A stretch of DNA of 64,000 nt from positions 1-64,000 of the forward strand of contig JBAZWL010000022.1 in NCBI GenBank assembly GCA_041660405.1. Direction: 5' to 3'. Both the position numbers and the translations under genes were made by a program. This DNA is from Taibaiella sp041660405. GTDB taxonomy: Bacteria > Bacteroidota > Bacteroidia > Chitinophagales > Chitinophagaceae. The notes beneath the pieces are model-generated. The model was not told the DNA's origin. It was given only the letters and a program-made list of their open reading frames with translations, and ran no database searches. Position 1 is the stretch's first letter; every line of letters starts with the position of its first letter. This document shows positions 1 through 8,864 of the stretch, one piece after another.

Positions 1-1
1 C

Positions 2-1111
2 TTTGATCAATATGAGGTGATACTGACCTCTTATGGTACCTTACTTTCGGATATCGCACTGCTTAAAGGATATATATTTAACTATATTTTCCTGGATGAA
101 AGCCAGAACATTAAAAACCCTGAAACACAACGCTATAAAGCTGTTTGCCTGTTGCAAGCCCGTAATAGAATTGCCATTACCGGCACGCCCATAGAGAATA
201 ATACATTCGACCTGTTCAGCCAGCTTTCCTTTGCTAATCCGGGTCTGCTGGGTAGCAAGCAATATTTCAAGGATATTTATTCTACGCCGATAGATACTTT
301 TAAAGTACAAAAACGCGCTATCGAATTGCAGCAAAAGATCAGGCCATTTGTACTACGCAGAACCAAACAAGAGGTAGCGCCGGAACTTCCGGAGAAAACG
401 GAAATGGTACTGTATTGCACTATGGATACCGAGCAACGGAAAATATACGATGCGTATGAAAAAGAATTTAGGGAACAAATATCTGCCACCACACATGAGG
501 AGCTTAAAAAGAACCCGATGAATGTGTTGAAAGGTTTGACGAAACTAAGACAGATATGTGATGCGCCTGCATTGCTTGGCAATGAAGTACTGCTCGACAC
601 TGCACCAGCCAAAATTGCTGTTTTAATGGAACAAATCGAAGCTAAATCATCGGAACATAAAATACTTGTCTTCTCGCAGTTTGTGTCCATGCTGAACTTG
701 ATAGAAAAAGAATTAACAGCAAGAGGCATCGGAAATATTATGCTTACCGGCAGTACGCGCAACAGAGGTGCAGTAGTAAATGCTTTCCAGGAAAATAAAA
801 ATATCAAAGTGTTCCTCATCAGCCTGAAAGCTGGTGGTACAGGCCTTAATCTTACACAGGCAGACTATGTCTACCTCGTTGACCCATGGTGGAATCCTGC
901 AGTGGAAAATCAGGCAATAGACCGTGTACATCGTATAGGCCAGGATAAAAGTGTAGTTGCAATACGGCTTATTTGTCCCGATACGGTAGAAGAAAAGATC
1001 ATGAATATGCAGCAATCCAAAAGGACGCTTGCTAATGATCTGATCAAAACGGATGATTCTTTTCTTAAGTCAATGGGGAAGGACGAGTTATTAAATCTGC
1101 TGGGTAAATAG
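2..1111 (+). CDS. SNF2-family DEAD/DEAH-box helicase, C-terminal part
   Basis: The reading frame is open to the left edge, so the N-terminus (Walker A) is outside the window. Visible SNF2 motifs in order are DESQ (motif II) followed by IKNP, TGTPIENN (motif III), KILVFSQF (motif IV), LKAGGTGLNLT (motif V) and DRVHRIGQ (motif VI). These belong to the Swi2/Snf2 ATPase superfamily, which translocates on double-stranded DNA. Bacterial members of this kind often carry an N-terminal zinc-finger SWIM domain, but that region cannot be seen. It ends 2 bp before the convergent repressor gene. The family call is firm; the specific role is unknown. Confidence 0.93.
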   Translation, partial: FDQYEVILTSYGTLLSDIALLKGYIFNYIFLDESQNIKNPETQRYKAVCLLQARNRIAITGTPIENNTFDLFSQLSFANPGLLGSKQYFKDIYSTPIDTFKVQKRAIELQQKIRPFVLRRTKQEVAPELPEKTEMVLYCTMDTEQRKIYDAYEKEFREQISATTHEELKKNPMNVLKGLTKLRQICDAPALLGNEVLLDTAPAKIAVLMEQIEAKSSEHKILVFSQFVSMLNLIEKELTARGIGNIMLTGSTRNRGAVVNAFQENKNIKVFLISLKAGGTGLNLTQADYVYLVDPWWNPAVENQAIDRVHRIGQDKSVVAIRLICPDTVEEKIMNMQQSKRTLANDLIKTDDSFLKSMGKDELLNLLGK

Positions 1112-1113
1112 TA

Positions 1114-1923
1114 TTATTTACTTATCTTTTTAATAGCCGATTGTACTTCTTCCATTTTCTTCATTAGTACTTGTAAGGTAGCTTCGCCTTCGGGCAATTT
1201 ACGGGAATAGTGCCCATAATATTGCCATATTTCCAGCACTTCGCTTACAGGTACTGTGTATGGCGCATACTGATCGTTCAGTGATTTGAGTAGTAGGGTA
1301 CGGTCTTTTTTAATATTATTGGTAACCATTTTAAATACAAAATCCTGCTCCCCTTTCAGCACCACAATACAGGGTGTGTCCTTTTTTATAGCGGTCCAGT
1401 CTTCCACATATTGCGCCAGGATATCGCTGCCCTCCGGCACGGGCAACATAGAATCGCCTATGGTAGGAAACATACGGAAAGTGCCATCTGAAGGGAGATT
1501 GGGCATGGTAAATCGTGGCAGCGAAGCAATATATTCCGGATCACTATAGCCTGACCGATACCCTGCCCTGGCTTTTACCGGTATATATTCCACTTGCTCC
1601 TTATTTTCTTTATCAACGGTTATGGCCAGTACCCTTATCTTACTTCCGGTAATGTACACATCATTGCCGGCTTCCAGTTCCCGCATTTTTAATTCTGACA
1701 ATTTACTTAGCTCCACTTTCAGTAAAGCATCCACACTTATTTTAAAATATTGAGAAAAATCCAGCAGGTCATTTAAGGTCGGATTTACGGTTTGTCCATG
1801 CTCATGGGCATTCAATTTTGAACGGAAAATACCTAATTCCGCCGCCAACTGATCCTGGCTCATTTTTTTTCGATTGCGTAAATATTTAATATTCAACGAC
1901 CAGAAAATATTTTGTTCAGGCAT
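1114..1923 (-). CDS. LexA-like XRE-family repressor with S24 peptidase domain
   Basis: 269 aa. An N-terminal HTH_XRE domain (about residues 9-66, with SQDQLAAELGI) is followed by an S24/LexA-type autoprotease domain. The candidate catalytic Ser is S158 in GDSML and the candidate Lys is K198 in FKMV. An Ala-Gly pair at 120-121, in KARAGYRSGY, sits where LexA and CI proteins self-cleave. LexA uses a Ser/Lys pair about 37 residues apart; here it is 40. It is divergent from a Y-family polymerase plus a DnaE2-like polymerase, and an inverted-repeat operator lies about 20 bp upstream of its own start. The inference is that it is the SOS-type repressor of this cassette and autoregulated. Its HTH is XRE, not the winged helix of classical LexA. 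Confidence 0.88.
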   Translation of the reverse strand: MPEQNIFWSLNIKYLRNRKKMSQDQLAAELGIFRSKLNAHEHGQTVNPTLNDLLDFSQYFKISVDALLKVELSKLSELKMRELEAGNDVYITGSKIRVLAITVDKENKEQVEYIPVKARAGYRSGYSDPEYIASLPRFTMPNLPSDGTFRMFPTIGDSMLPVPEGSDILAQYVEDWTAIKKDTPCIVVLKGEQDFVFKMVTNNIKKDRTLLLKSLNDQYAPYTVPVSEVLEIWQYYGHYSRKLPEGEATLQVLMKKMEEVQSAIKKISK

Positions 1924-1942
1924 AAAAATAATGGTATTTTAG

Positions 1943-1973
1943 GTGTCATCAATTTGACACTAATAATGTCAAA
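1943..1973. promoter_or_regulatory. Three-half-site operator between the repressor and polymerase genes
   Basis: GTGTCA (1943-1948) and TGACAC (1955-1960) form a perfect inverted repeat with a 6-bp gap. The second half-site also pairs with a third, as TTTGACA (1953-1959), N7, TGTCAAA (1967-1973). The cluster lies 20-50 bp upstream of the S24 repressor start and about 90 bp upstream of the divergent polymerase. It is a natural binding site for the XRE domain of that repressor; binding itself is inferred. Confidence 0.65.
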
Positions 1974-2022
1974 TATAGATCAGAAAATTGAAAAAAAAGA
2001 AATAAATATAAAACCAACGTAG

Positions 2023-2042
2023 AGACGTGCAATTGCACGTCT
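2023..2042. repeat. Palindromic dispersed repeat, GCAATTGC family
   Basis: AGACGTGCAATTGCACGTCT is a perfect 20-bp palindrome, preceded by GTAG. Related copies lie at 14541, 16051 and 16112. It sits in the upstream region of the Y-family polymerase. Confidence 0.85.
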
Positions 2043-2064
2043 GACCATATGAAAAAAATAGAAA

Positions 2065-3444
2065 ATGGAACGGCATATTGTACATATGGATCTTGATGCC
2101 TTCTTTGTAAGTGTAGAAAGATTGAGAAACGAAAAATTGAGAGGTATCCCCTTGTTGATAGGCGGCCATAGTGATCGCGCCGTAGTAGCCGCTGCTAGTT
2201 ACGAAGCCCGGAAATTCGGAATACATTCTGCCATGCCCATGAAGCTGGCCAGAAGGCTTTGTCCGGAGGCTGTTATCATTGGTGGCGATATGGAGCAATA
2301 CAGCAAATACTCGCACATGGTTACCGATATTATTGCGTCAAAAGTGCCTTTGTATGAAAAGAGCAGTATCGATGAATTTTATATAGACATGACGGGCATG
2401 GATCGTTTCTTTGGCTGCGCCGGATATGCAGCCGGACTTAAAGACTATATTTTAAAGGAATCAGGCCTGATTGTTTCTTACGCGCTTGCCTCTAACAAAC
2501 TCGTGAGTAAAGTGGCTACCAATGAAGTAAAACCCAATGGAAGTGAGGTGGTGCTTTATGGAAGAGAGAAAACATATCTCGCTGATTTGAGTATTAATAA
2601 AATGCCGGGTATTGGTAAGAAGACTGCTGATTTATTGTTCAGCATGGGAGTAGATAAAATTAAGCTGCTTAGCGAAATTCCAAGACCCATGCTGGAGAAT
2701 CTTTTAGGAAAAAATGGCACCGACTTATGGCTGCGTGCCAATGGTATCGACGAGTCACCTATTGTTCCTTATCATGAGCAAAAAAGTGTGAGTGCTGAAA
2801 ATACTTTTCACCAGGATATTACAGATACAGAATGGCTGCACGGACAATTGATCAGGCTTACAGAACGGGCGGGTTACGATTTAAGAGAACAAAACAAATT
2901 AGCCGGATGCCTCACCATCAAAATCAGGTATTCCGATTTTGATACGCAAACCCGGCAGGTAAGTATTCCTTATACCGCGCTGGATCATATTCTTGTAGAA
3001 AAAGCAAAAGAAATCTTTAACCGCTTGTATGATCGCAGACAGCGCGTAAGGCTTATAGGGGTGCGTTTGTCGAAACTTGTACCCGGTAATTACCAGATCA
3101 ATTTATTTGATGATACCAGCGAAATGATTGCCTTGTATCAATCGGTAGATAGGTTGAAACATAAATTCGGAAGCAAATTTATTTCCCGTGCTGCAACTTC
3201 CATTTTGCTTACTGATGAAAAAACAATATTGACAGAACAGGAAGAATCATATGCCGAAAAAGAACAAAAACGAAAAGCCGAAATAAAGCAAAAACAGAAA
3301 CAGATCAGGGAAGAACTCAAGGGGTTTTATACAGAAAAACGAAGGAAAGAAAAGGAGCAGGAGAAAACAAAGGTTACTCTTTGCCAAGAGGATGTGTATA
3401 CACCTATCTACAAAAAAAGCAATCAAAATGTACCTCAATTGTAA
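2065..3444 (+). CDS. dinB: Y-family DNA polymerase (Pol IV / DinB type)
   Basis: 459 aa. The palm motif MDLDAFFVSVE has metal ligand D9 and a Phe steric-gate candidate at 13-14. SIDEFYID supplies D103/E104. The helix-hairpin-helix NKMPGIGKKTADLL follows, then the little-finger domain. The acidic residues are intact, so unlike ImuB (an inactive Y-family subunit) this should be an active translesion polymerase. It is about 100 residues longer than E. coli DinB because of a Lys/Glu-rich coiled-coil-like tail (about residues 385-459), possibly a docking region. Its 3' end overlaps the next polymerase gene by 17 bp, so the two are translationally coupled. Regulation by the divergent S24 repressor is inferred. 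Confidence 0.93.
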   Translation: MERHIVHMDLDAFFVSVERLRNEKLRGIPLLIGGHSDRAVVAAASYEARKFGIHSAMPMKLARRLCPEAVIIGGDMEQYSKYSHMVTDIIASKVPLYEKSSIDEFYIDMTGMDRFFGCAGYAAGLKDYILKESGLIVSYALASNKLVSKVATNEVKPNGSEVVLYGREKTYLADLSINKMPGIGKKTADLLFSMGVDKIKLLSEIPRPMLENLLGKNGTDLWLRANGIDESPIVPYHEQKSVSAENTFHQDITDTEWLHGQLIRLTERAGYDLREQNKLAGCLTIKIRYSDFDTQTRQVSIPYTALDHILVEKAKEIFNRLYDRRQRVRLIGVRLSKLVPGNYQINLFDDTSEMIALYQSVDRLKHKFGSKFISRAATSILLTDEKTILTEQEESYAEKEQKRKAEIKQKQKQIREELKGFYTEKRRKEKEQEKTKVTLCQEDVYTPIYKKSNQNVPQL

Positions 3445-6364
3445 GACATGGTTCAGTTACCGGTATGGTACCTATAAAACAGAAAACCTGGTGAAGGATG
3501 CAAAGGCGTCCGGCACTACCTCGCTTGCACTTACCAATATCAATAATACTTCCGACATCTGGGACTTTGTAAAATTTTGCCGCGAAAATGGAATCAATCC
3601 TGTTGCGGGTGTAGAGATCCGCAACGGCGATACTTTTGAATACCTGTTGCTGGCACGTAACAATAAAGGATTGTTGCGTATCAATAATTTTCTAAGTTTT
3701 CATTTACAGCAACAAAAATCTTTTCCTGCAAAACCCTTATTTCAGGCAGATGTATGGATCATTTACCCTTTAAAGAACATTAACCCGTTACATTTATTAC
3801 CACATGAAAAAATAGGAGTTCTTCCCACAGAAATCAATAAGCTCTATCGTTTCCGGGATAAAGCGTATGCAGACAAATTTGTGATCCGACAACCAGTGAC
3901 TTTTCAGAATAAGAAACATTATAACATACACAGGCTGCTGCAGGCTGTAGATAAAAATACCTTGTTAAGCAAGCAGGACAAAACATTGCTTGCAACTCCG
4001 GACGAAATGTTTTTACCGGTACAAGAACTGCTGAGCAAGTTTAAAGAATACCCTGAGCTTATAATCAATACCATAAAGGTTTTGGAAAGCTGCAGCGTAG
4101 AGATGAATTTTAAACAACCTAAAACCAAAAGTGTTTTTCTAGGCAGTAAAGCAGAGGATAAAGCATTGCTGCGTGAGCTTGCTTTGAAAGGGCTGGAAAA
4201 TCGCTATGGGAAAGGTGATAAAAAAGCAGAAGAACGTTTAGAAAAGGAATTAAATATCATTAATAATCAGGAGTTCAATGCTTACTTTCTCATTACCTGG
4301 GATATTATAGAATATGCCCGGAGGAAAAAGCTCTTTTATGTAGGACGAGGAAGCGGAGCTAATTCTATGGTTGCTTATTGTCTGAATATTACAGATGTAG
4401 ATCCTTTGGAACTGGATTTATATTTTGAACGTTTTCTTAACCCGAACAGGGCTTCCCCACCCGACTTTGACATTGACTTTTCATGGCAGGACCGGGACCA
4501 GGTGATCCAATATGTGTTTGACAAATATGGTAAAGATCATGTGTGCCTGTTGGGTATGTTTTCAACCTTTCAGCGAAGCGCCATGACCCGGGAATTGGGT
4601 AAAGTATTTGGTTTGCCCAAAGGAGAAATAGACAACCTGGTTCATAATCCTTATGCTACCTATGAGGATGATTCTTTTCAGCAACTGATAAAAATATATA
4701 GTAACGACATTGTCAATTTCCCCAATCATCTGTCGATACATGCTGGTGGTATATTGATCAGTGAAGAACCCATACACCAATACACCGCTACGGAATTACC
4801 GCCTAAAGGATATGCCACCTCCCAACTGGACATGCACGTAGCCGAAAGCATAGGACTGGAAAAACTGGATATATTGAGCCAACGCGGCCTGGGGCATATA
4901 AAGGACACCGTTGCTATTGTACGGGAAAATAAAAATATTCATATTGATATTCACGACATCAAAAAATTCAAGAAAGATGAAAGGGTAAATAATAATATTA
5001 AGGAAGCAGAAAGCATTGGCTGTTTTTATATCGAAAGTCCTGCCATGCGGCAGTTGTTGCAAAAATTGAAATGTGCAGATTACCTCACATTAGTAGCGGC
5101 TAGTTCTATTATACGTCCGGGTGTAGCCCAGAGCGGTATGATGCGGCAATATATTTATCGCTATAACAATCCCGAAAAGGTTAGTTACCTGCATCCTAAA
5201 ATGAAAGATCTTTTAGAAGAAACCTATGGCGTAATGGTATACCAGGAAGATGTGATCAAAGTAGCCCATCACTTTGCCGGACTGGATATGAGTGAAGCCG
5301 ATATTCTAAGAAGAGCCATGAGTGGAAAATACAGGGGAACAAAGGAAATGGATCGTATCCAGCAAAAATTTTTCCGGAACTGCCAGGAATATGGTTATCC
5401 TAATGATATTACCAACGAAGTCTGGCGGCAGATAGCCAGCTTCGCAGGTTATTCTTTTTCCAAAGCACACTCTGCAAGCTTTGCTGTGGAAAGTTATCAA
5501 AGCCTTTTTCTCAAAACTTATTATCCCATGGAATTTATGGTTGGGGTCATTAATAATTTTGGCGGCTTTTATCATACAGAGCTCTATTTTATGGAACTTA
5601 AAAAGACCGGAGCCTTTATCCATGCACCTTGCGTGAATCATAGTGAACGGCTCACTTCCATAAATGGTAAAGAAGTTTATGTAGGTTTTGTACATATACA
5701 AGGGTTGGAAGAAACACTCATACTGCGTATAGAAAGTGAGCGACAAAATACCGGCCCATTTATTAGCCTCCATGATTTTATGGAAAGAACAAATGCAGGC
5801 CTGGAGCAATTGAATATCCTGGTTCGCGTAGGTGCATTACGCTTTACCGGTAAAAATAAAAAGGAACTTCTTTGGGAAGCTAATTTCCTACGCAAAAAAG
5901 CTCCGCAACAAATACCTATGGCAACCGGTAGTTTATTTAAAGAAACACCGGAAACCTACATCCTTCCTGAATTACACCAGCATCCCCTTGATGATGCTTT
6001 GGATGAATTAGAACTACTGGGTTTCCCATTATGTAACCCTTTTGATTATGTTGATGATAATATTTCAAGCTATCCTGCGGCTACTGTTTTAAAAGATAAT
6101 ATTGGCAAAGAATTGACTATGCTGGGTTACCTGATCACCCAAAAACAGATCAGTACCTTGGATGGGAAACGTATGTTTTTCGGCACATTTATTGATCCAC
6201 AGGGCAACTGGCTGGATACCGTTCACTTTCCTGAATTTGCCTATAAATATCCGTTATCAGGGCGAGGTTTTTATCGTTGCACCGGTATTGTACTGGAAGA
6301 GTTTGGAACTTATAGTCTAAATGTACATTTCATGGAGAAGGTTGGTATTAAGCAGAGAAGATGA
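3428..6364 (+). CDS. dnaE2: DnaE-type DNA polymerase III alpha subunit, DnaE2-like
   Basis: 978 aa from the Met at 3428, chosen because MYLNCKTWFSYRYG is the PHP-domain start. The C-family polymerase core is clear: GRGSGANSMV, and PPDFDIDF with catalytic candidates D348 and D350. The finger region LRRAMSGK and SFSKAHSASFAV follow. The length fits error-prone DnaE2 or short DnaE1-like enzymes, not the roughly 1160-aa replicative form. The PHP domain is degenerate: the usual HxH motif is N-C-K and the usual DHGN is NINN, so metal-dependent proofreading is unlikely. It is coupled to the upstream Y-family polymerase, the layout of mutagenesis cassettes in other phyla, but no ImuA is seen. The DnaE2 assignment is by context and length. 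Confidence 0.88.
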   Translation: MYLNCKTWFSYRYGTYKTENLVKDAKASGTTSLALTNINNTSDIWDFVKFCRENGINPVAGVEIRNGDTFEYLLLARNNKGLLRINNFLSFHLQQQKSFPAKPLFQADVWIIYPLKNINPLHLLPHEKIGVLPTEINKLYRFRDKAYADKFVIRQPVTFQNKKHYNIHRLLQAVDKNTLLSKQDKTLLATPDEMFLPVQELLSKFKEYPELIINTIKVLESCSVEMNFKQPKTKSVFLGSKAEDKALLRELALKGLENRYGKGDKKAEERLEKELNIINNQEFNAYFLITWDIIEYARRKKLFYVGRGSGANSMVAYCLNITDVDPLELDLYFERFLNPNRASPPDFDIDFSWQDRDQVIQYVFDKYGKDHVCLLGMFSTFQRSAMTRELGKVFGLPKGEIDNLVHNPYATYEDDSFQQLIKIYSNDIVNFPNHLSIHAGGILISEEPIHQYTATELPPKGYATSQLDMHVAESIGLEKLDILSQRGLGHIKDTVAIVRENKNIHIDIHDIKKFKKDERVNNNIKEAESIGCFYIESPAMRQLLQKLKCADYLTLVAASSIIRPGVAQSGMMRQYIYRYNNPEKVSYLHPKMKDLLEETYGVMVYQEDVIKVAHHFAGLDMSEADILRRAMSGKYRGTKEMDRIQQKFFRNCQEYGYPNDITNEVWRQIASFAGYSFSKAHSASFAVESYQSLFLKTYYPMEFMVGVINNFGGFYHTELYFMELKKTGAFIHAPCVNHSERLTSINGKEVYVGFVHIQGLEETLILRIESERQNTGPFISLHDFMERTNAGLEQLNILVRVGALRFTGKNKKELLWEANFLRKKAPQQIPMATGSLFKETPETYILPELHQHPLDDALDELELLGFPLCNPFDYVDDNISSYPAATVLKDNIGKELTMLGYLITQKQISTLDGKRMFFGTFIDPQGNWLDTVHFPEFAYKYPLSGRGFYRCTGIVLEEFGTYSLNVHFMEKVGIKQRR

Positions 6365-6408
6365 AAAATTCCTTAAGCTAATAAAAATTATCCCCTCATT
6401 TTTATTCC

Positions 6409-6424
6409 TGACACACTGTTGTCA
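6409..6424. promoter_or_regulatory. Possible repressor site upstream of the DinB four-helix gene
   Basis: TGACA (6409-6413), N6, TGTCA (6420-6424) uses the same TGACA/TGTCA half-sites as the operator at 1943-1973, but with a spacing of 6 instead of 7. It lies 50 bp upstream of a DinB-superfamily gene. Short half-sites can arise by chance. Confidence 0.3.
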
Positions 6425-6473
6425 CCTACCCTTCTTTTCTTTGCATTATCAAATCACAAAAACAATTTCAATT

Positions 6474-6974
6474 ATGTCAATGATCTCCATGTTCCGAAAA
6501 GAACTAGACCACGAATCTGCCACTACACGCAAAATGTTGTCCCGTATTCCAGATGATAAGTACGACTGGAAACCACATGAAAAAAGCATGACCATCCGCC
6601 AGCTTTCTTCGCATATTGCTGAATTGCCTACCTGGATTACTATGGCGCTTACTACAGACGAGTTGGACTTTGCCACAATGCCTTATGATCCACCTAAAGT
6701 GGACAGTACCAAAGAGCTTATGGATTTGTTTGAAAAATCATTGGAGAATGGGTATTCTGAACTGAAGGATGAAAATGAGGCTAAAATGGGCGAACCCTGG
6801 ACTTTGCGTAATGCAGAAGAAATATATAGCACAGAACCCAAAGCAGATGTTATTCGTATGGCCTTTAATCAGGTGACACACCACCGTGCGCAACTAGGCG
6901 TTTTCCTTCGCCTGCTTGATGTTCCTATTCCCGGGAGCTACGGCCCAAGCGCCGATGAGATGAATTTCAAATAA
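6474..6974 (+). CDS. DinB-superfamily (four-helix bundle) protein
   Basis: 166 aa from the Met at 6474; the longer frame upstream overlaps dnaE2 and does not look like protein. It has the DinB/DfrB four-helix pattern: an early helix FRKELDHESATTRKML, PHEKSMTIRQLSSHIAE with the first metal-ligand His, and a late TGGCH-like stretch NQVTHHRAQLGVFLRLL with the second His pair. Family members (DinB PF05163, unrelated to the polymerase) bind divalent metal and often act as thiol-dependent transferases. Its placement after an SOS cassette is suggestive, but it has its own upstream region and a terminator follows. Confidence 0.82.
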   Translation: MSMISMFRKELDHESATTRKMLSRIPDDKYDWKPHEKSMTIRQLSSHIAELPTWITMALTTDELDFATMPYDPPKVDSTKELMDLFEKSLENGYSELKDENEAKMGEPWTLRNAEEIYSTEPKADVIRMAFNQVTHHRAQLGVFLRLLDVPIPGSYGPSADEMNFK

Positions 6975-6987
6975 CCCCCACCCAAGC

Positions 6988-7014
6988 AAAAGGCTGGTAT
7001 TGCATCAGCCTTTT
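6988..7014 (+). terminator. Intrinsic terminator after the DinB-family gene
   Basis: AAAAGGCTG (6988-6996) pairs with CAGCCTTTT (7006-7014), with a 9-nt loop and a T-rich tail. It is 13 bp downstream of the stop codon. Confidence 0.75.
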
Positions 7015-7035
7015 ACTTTATAATCCATATTCGTT

Positions 7036-7659
7036 ATGCTTAAAACTGATTTTACAAAAAAATATAAAGCTTATTATTCAGCAAAAACCGAGCCTGAACT
7101 CATTCAATTGGACCCTGTCGTGTATTTATCTGTTACGGGAAAAGGTGATCCTTCGGATAAAAAATATGCGGATAAAATTCAGTTGTTATATACCATAGCT
7201 TATTCCATCAAGTTTAGTTTTAAAGCCAGGGAAGAAGATTTTGTTGTTCCCAAGCTGGAAGCTTTGTGGTGGTTTGATGAGGAGCAGTATAAAAATATAC
7301 CCATGAATGAAGCCCCTACCCGAATACCGAGGAGCGAATGGTATTATCGTTTGCTGATTCGCATGCCTGAAAATATTAATGATACGGATGTTGCACAAGC
7401 AATCAGCAGTGCAGCAGATAAACAATCCACTACAACTTTCGAACAAGTTGAATTATTTAAGCTTACGGAAGGAAAATGTGTGCAGATGTTACATATTGGC
7501 CCGTTTGATCGTGAACCGGAAAGCCTGGAAAAGATACTGGCCTTCTCGATAGATCATAATTTAAAACGCAATGGGTTACACCATGAAATATATCTTTCTG
7601 ATTTCCGCAAAACCAGCCCTGAAAAGTTGAGGACTATACTTCGTGAGCCGGTTCGATAG
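7036..7659 (+). CDS. GyrI-like small-molecule-binding domain protein
   Basis: 207 aa with no HTH domain. The pattern LDPVVYLSVTGKGDPSD near the start, then KLEALWWF and LLIRMPENI, and LHIGPFDREPESL plus LHHEIYLSDFRKTSPEKLRTILREPV near the end, is the layout of stand-alone GyrI-like (SOUL/AraC effector-binding superfamily) proteins. These bind or hydrolyse small lipophilic cations and toxins. There is no partner gene in the same operon; it follows a terminator and precedes a short membrane protein in the same direction. The substrate is unknown. Confidence 0.8.
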   Translation: MLKTDFTKKYKAYYSAKTEPELIQLDPVVYLSVTGKGDPSDKKYADKIQLLYTIAYSIKFSFKAREEDFVVPKLEALWWFDEEQYKNIPMNEAPTRIPRSEWYYRLLIRMPENINDTDVAQAISSAADKQSTTTFEQVELFKLTEGKCVQMLHIGPFDREPESLEKILAFSIDHNLKRNGLHHEIYLSDFRKTSPEKLRTILREPVR

Positions 7660-7723
7660 CCGGGCTAAACAACTTCATGTAATTTTTGTTTTGTAGCTTT
7701 ATTCATCTACAAATAAAAATGCT

Positions 7724-8161
7724 ATGCAAGAGCAATCTTATAAAAATCATATTCGTTATTACCCGCCACATCATTTTATTTTTTACCCCTTATTAATATT
7801 GCTGTTCGCAGTTTGTATCTTCTTTGCCTGGCAGTATGAAGAGCAAAGATTGATCTGGGTTTCTTTCGCAGTAACAATGCTGCTGCTGGCCTGGTTATCT
7901 TTTATGATGCGGCAACACTATGCGCTCAATAACCAGAACAGAATTGTAAGGCTGGAAATGCGCTTCCGTTATTTTGCCTTAACGGGACAAAGACTCGAGC
8001 CCGTTGAGCACCGTCTTTCTTTTGGCCAGATAGCCGCACTCCGTTTTGCCAGCGATGATGAACTACCCATATTAGTAGGCCGTACACTTGCCGAAAATCT
8101 TTCTCCAAAGGCCATCAAAAAAGCTATTGTACAATGGGAGCCGGACCATATGCGGGTTTAA
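7724..8161 (+). CDS. Small membrane protein, DUF6526-like
   Basis: 145 aa. Two transmembrane helices (about 19-36 and 46-62) follow an N-terminal motif NHIRYYPPHHF, and the cytosolic tail contains RLSFGQIAALRFASDDELP and LSPKAIKKAIVQW. This resembles the Bacteroidota family I recall as DUF6526; the name is from memory. No function is known. It stands alone between two monocistronic genes. Confidence 0.65.
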   Translation: MQEQSYKNHIRYYPPHHFIFYPLLILLFAVCIFFAWQYEEQRLIWVSFAVTMLLLAWLSFMMRQHYALNNQNRIVRLEMRFRYFALTGQRLEPVEHRLSFGQIAALRFASDDELPILVGRTLAENLSPKAIKKAIVQWEPDHMRV

Positions 8162-8257
8162 AATAATGATCTTGTAAAATAAGCTTTCATTAACAGGGCA
8201 TTCGTGCATTGGGCATTAACTTTACGGCCATATTAACCGATAAAACAACAAAATACT

Positions 8258-8773
8258 ATGAGAAAAATTGCTGCTTTCTGCACAATGCTAATGGCTACCG
8301 CTGTAATGACCGCTTCAGCACAGGAAGCAAAAAAAGAAGCTCCTAAAAGTCCTGCTGCAACTGCAAAGAATAATGTTGCTGAAGTATCGTACAGCCAACC
8401 TTCCAAGAGAGGCCGCGTAATCTTTGGCGAACTGGTACCTTACGGACAGGTATGGCGCACCGGCGCTAACATGTCTACCGACATTACTTTTAAAACAGAT
8501 GTGTTATTTGGTGGTAAAGAAGTGAAGAAAGGTACTTATGCCATCTTTACTATTCCTGAAGAAAAAGAATGGACTATTATACTGAATAGTCAGCCTAAGC
8601 AAAAAGGCTCTTCTGAATATGAAGCCAACAAAGATAAAAATGTATTGGAAGTTAAAGCCGCTGTACAAACCATCGCAAAGGAACAAGAACAATTCCTGAT
8701 CGGTTTTGAAGGAGATAACCTGACCTTTACCTGGGATAAAACAAAGGTAGCTGTTCCTTTGAAAAAGAAATAG
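8258..8773 (+). CDS. Secreted DUF2911 protein
   Basis: 171 aa. A signal peptide ends at about residue 21 (TASA-QEA). The DUF2911 signature is clear: VSYSQPSKRGRVIFGELVPYG followed by WRTGANMSTDITF, then GTYAIFTIPEEKEWTIILN. Members are common secreted or periplasmic proteins of Bacteroidota, with a jelly-roll-like fold and no defined activity. A strong terminator follows within 25 bp, so it is probably monocistronic. Confidence 0.88.
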   Translation: MRKIAAFCTMLMATAVMTASAQEAKKEAPKSPAATAKNNVAEVSYSQPSKRGRVIFGELVPYGQVWRTGANMSTDITFKTDVLFGGKEVKKGTYAIFTIPEEKEWTIILNSQPKQKGSSEYEANKDKNVLEVKAAVQTIAKEQEQFLIGFEGDNLTFTWDKTKVAVPLKKK

Positions 8774-8797
8774 TTCGATTTTGATCTAATAGCATTT

Positions 8798-8830
8798 AAA
8801 AGCCCATCCTGATTTTCAGGATGGGCTTTT
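8798..8830. terminator. Bidirectional intrinsic terminator
   Basis: Arms 8798-8812 and 8816-8830 (AAAAGCCCATCCTGA and its complement) form a perfect 15-bp stem with a TTT loop and A/T runs on both sides. It serves the DUF2911 gene and the convergent CFI-box gene. Confidence 0.9.
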
Positions 8831-8864
8831 CTTTAAAAAGTATTCAGGGGCTGTGTCTGACCGT

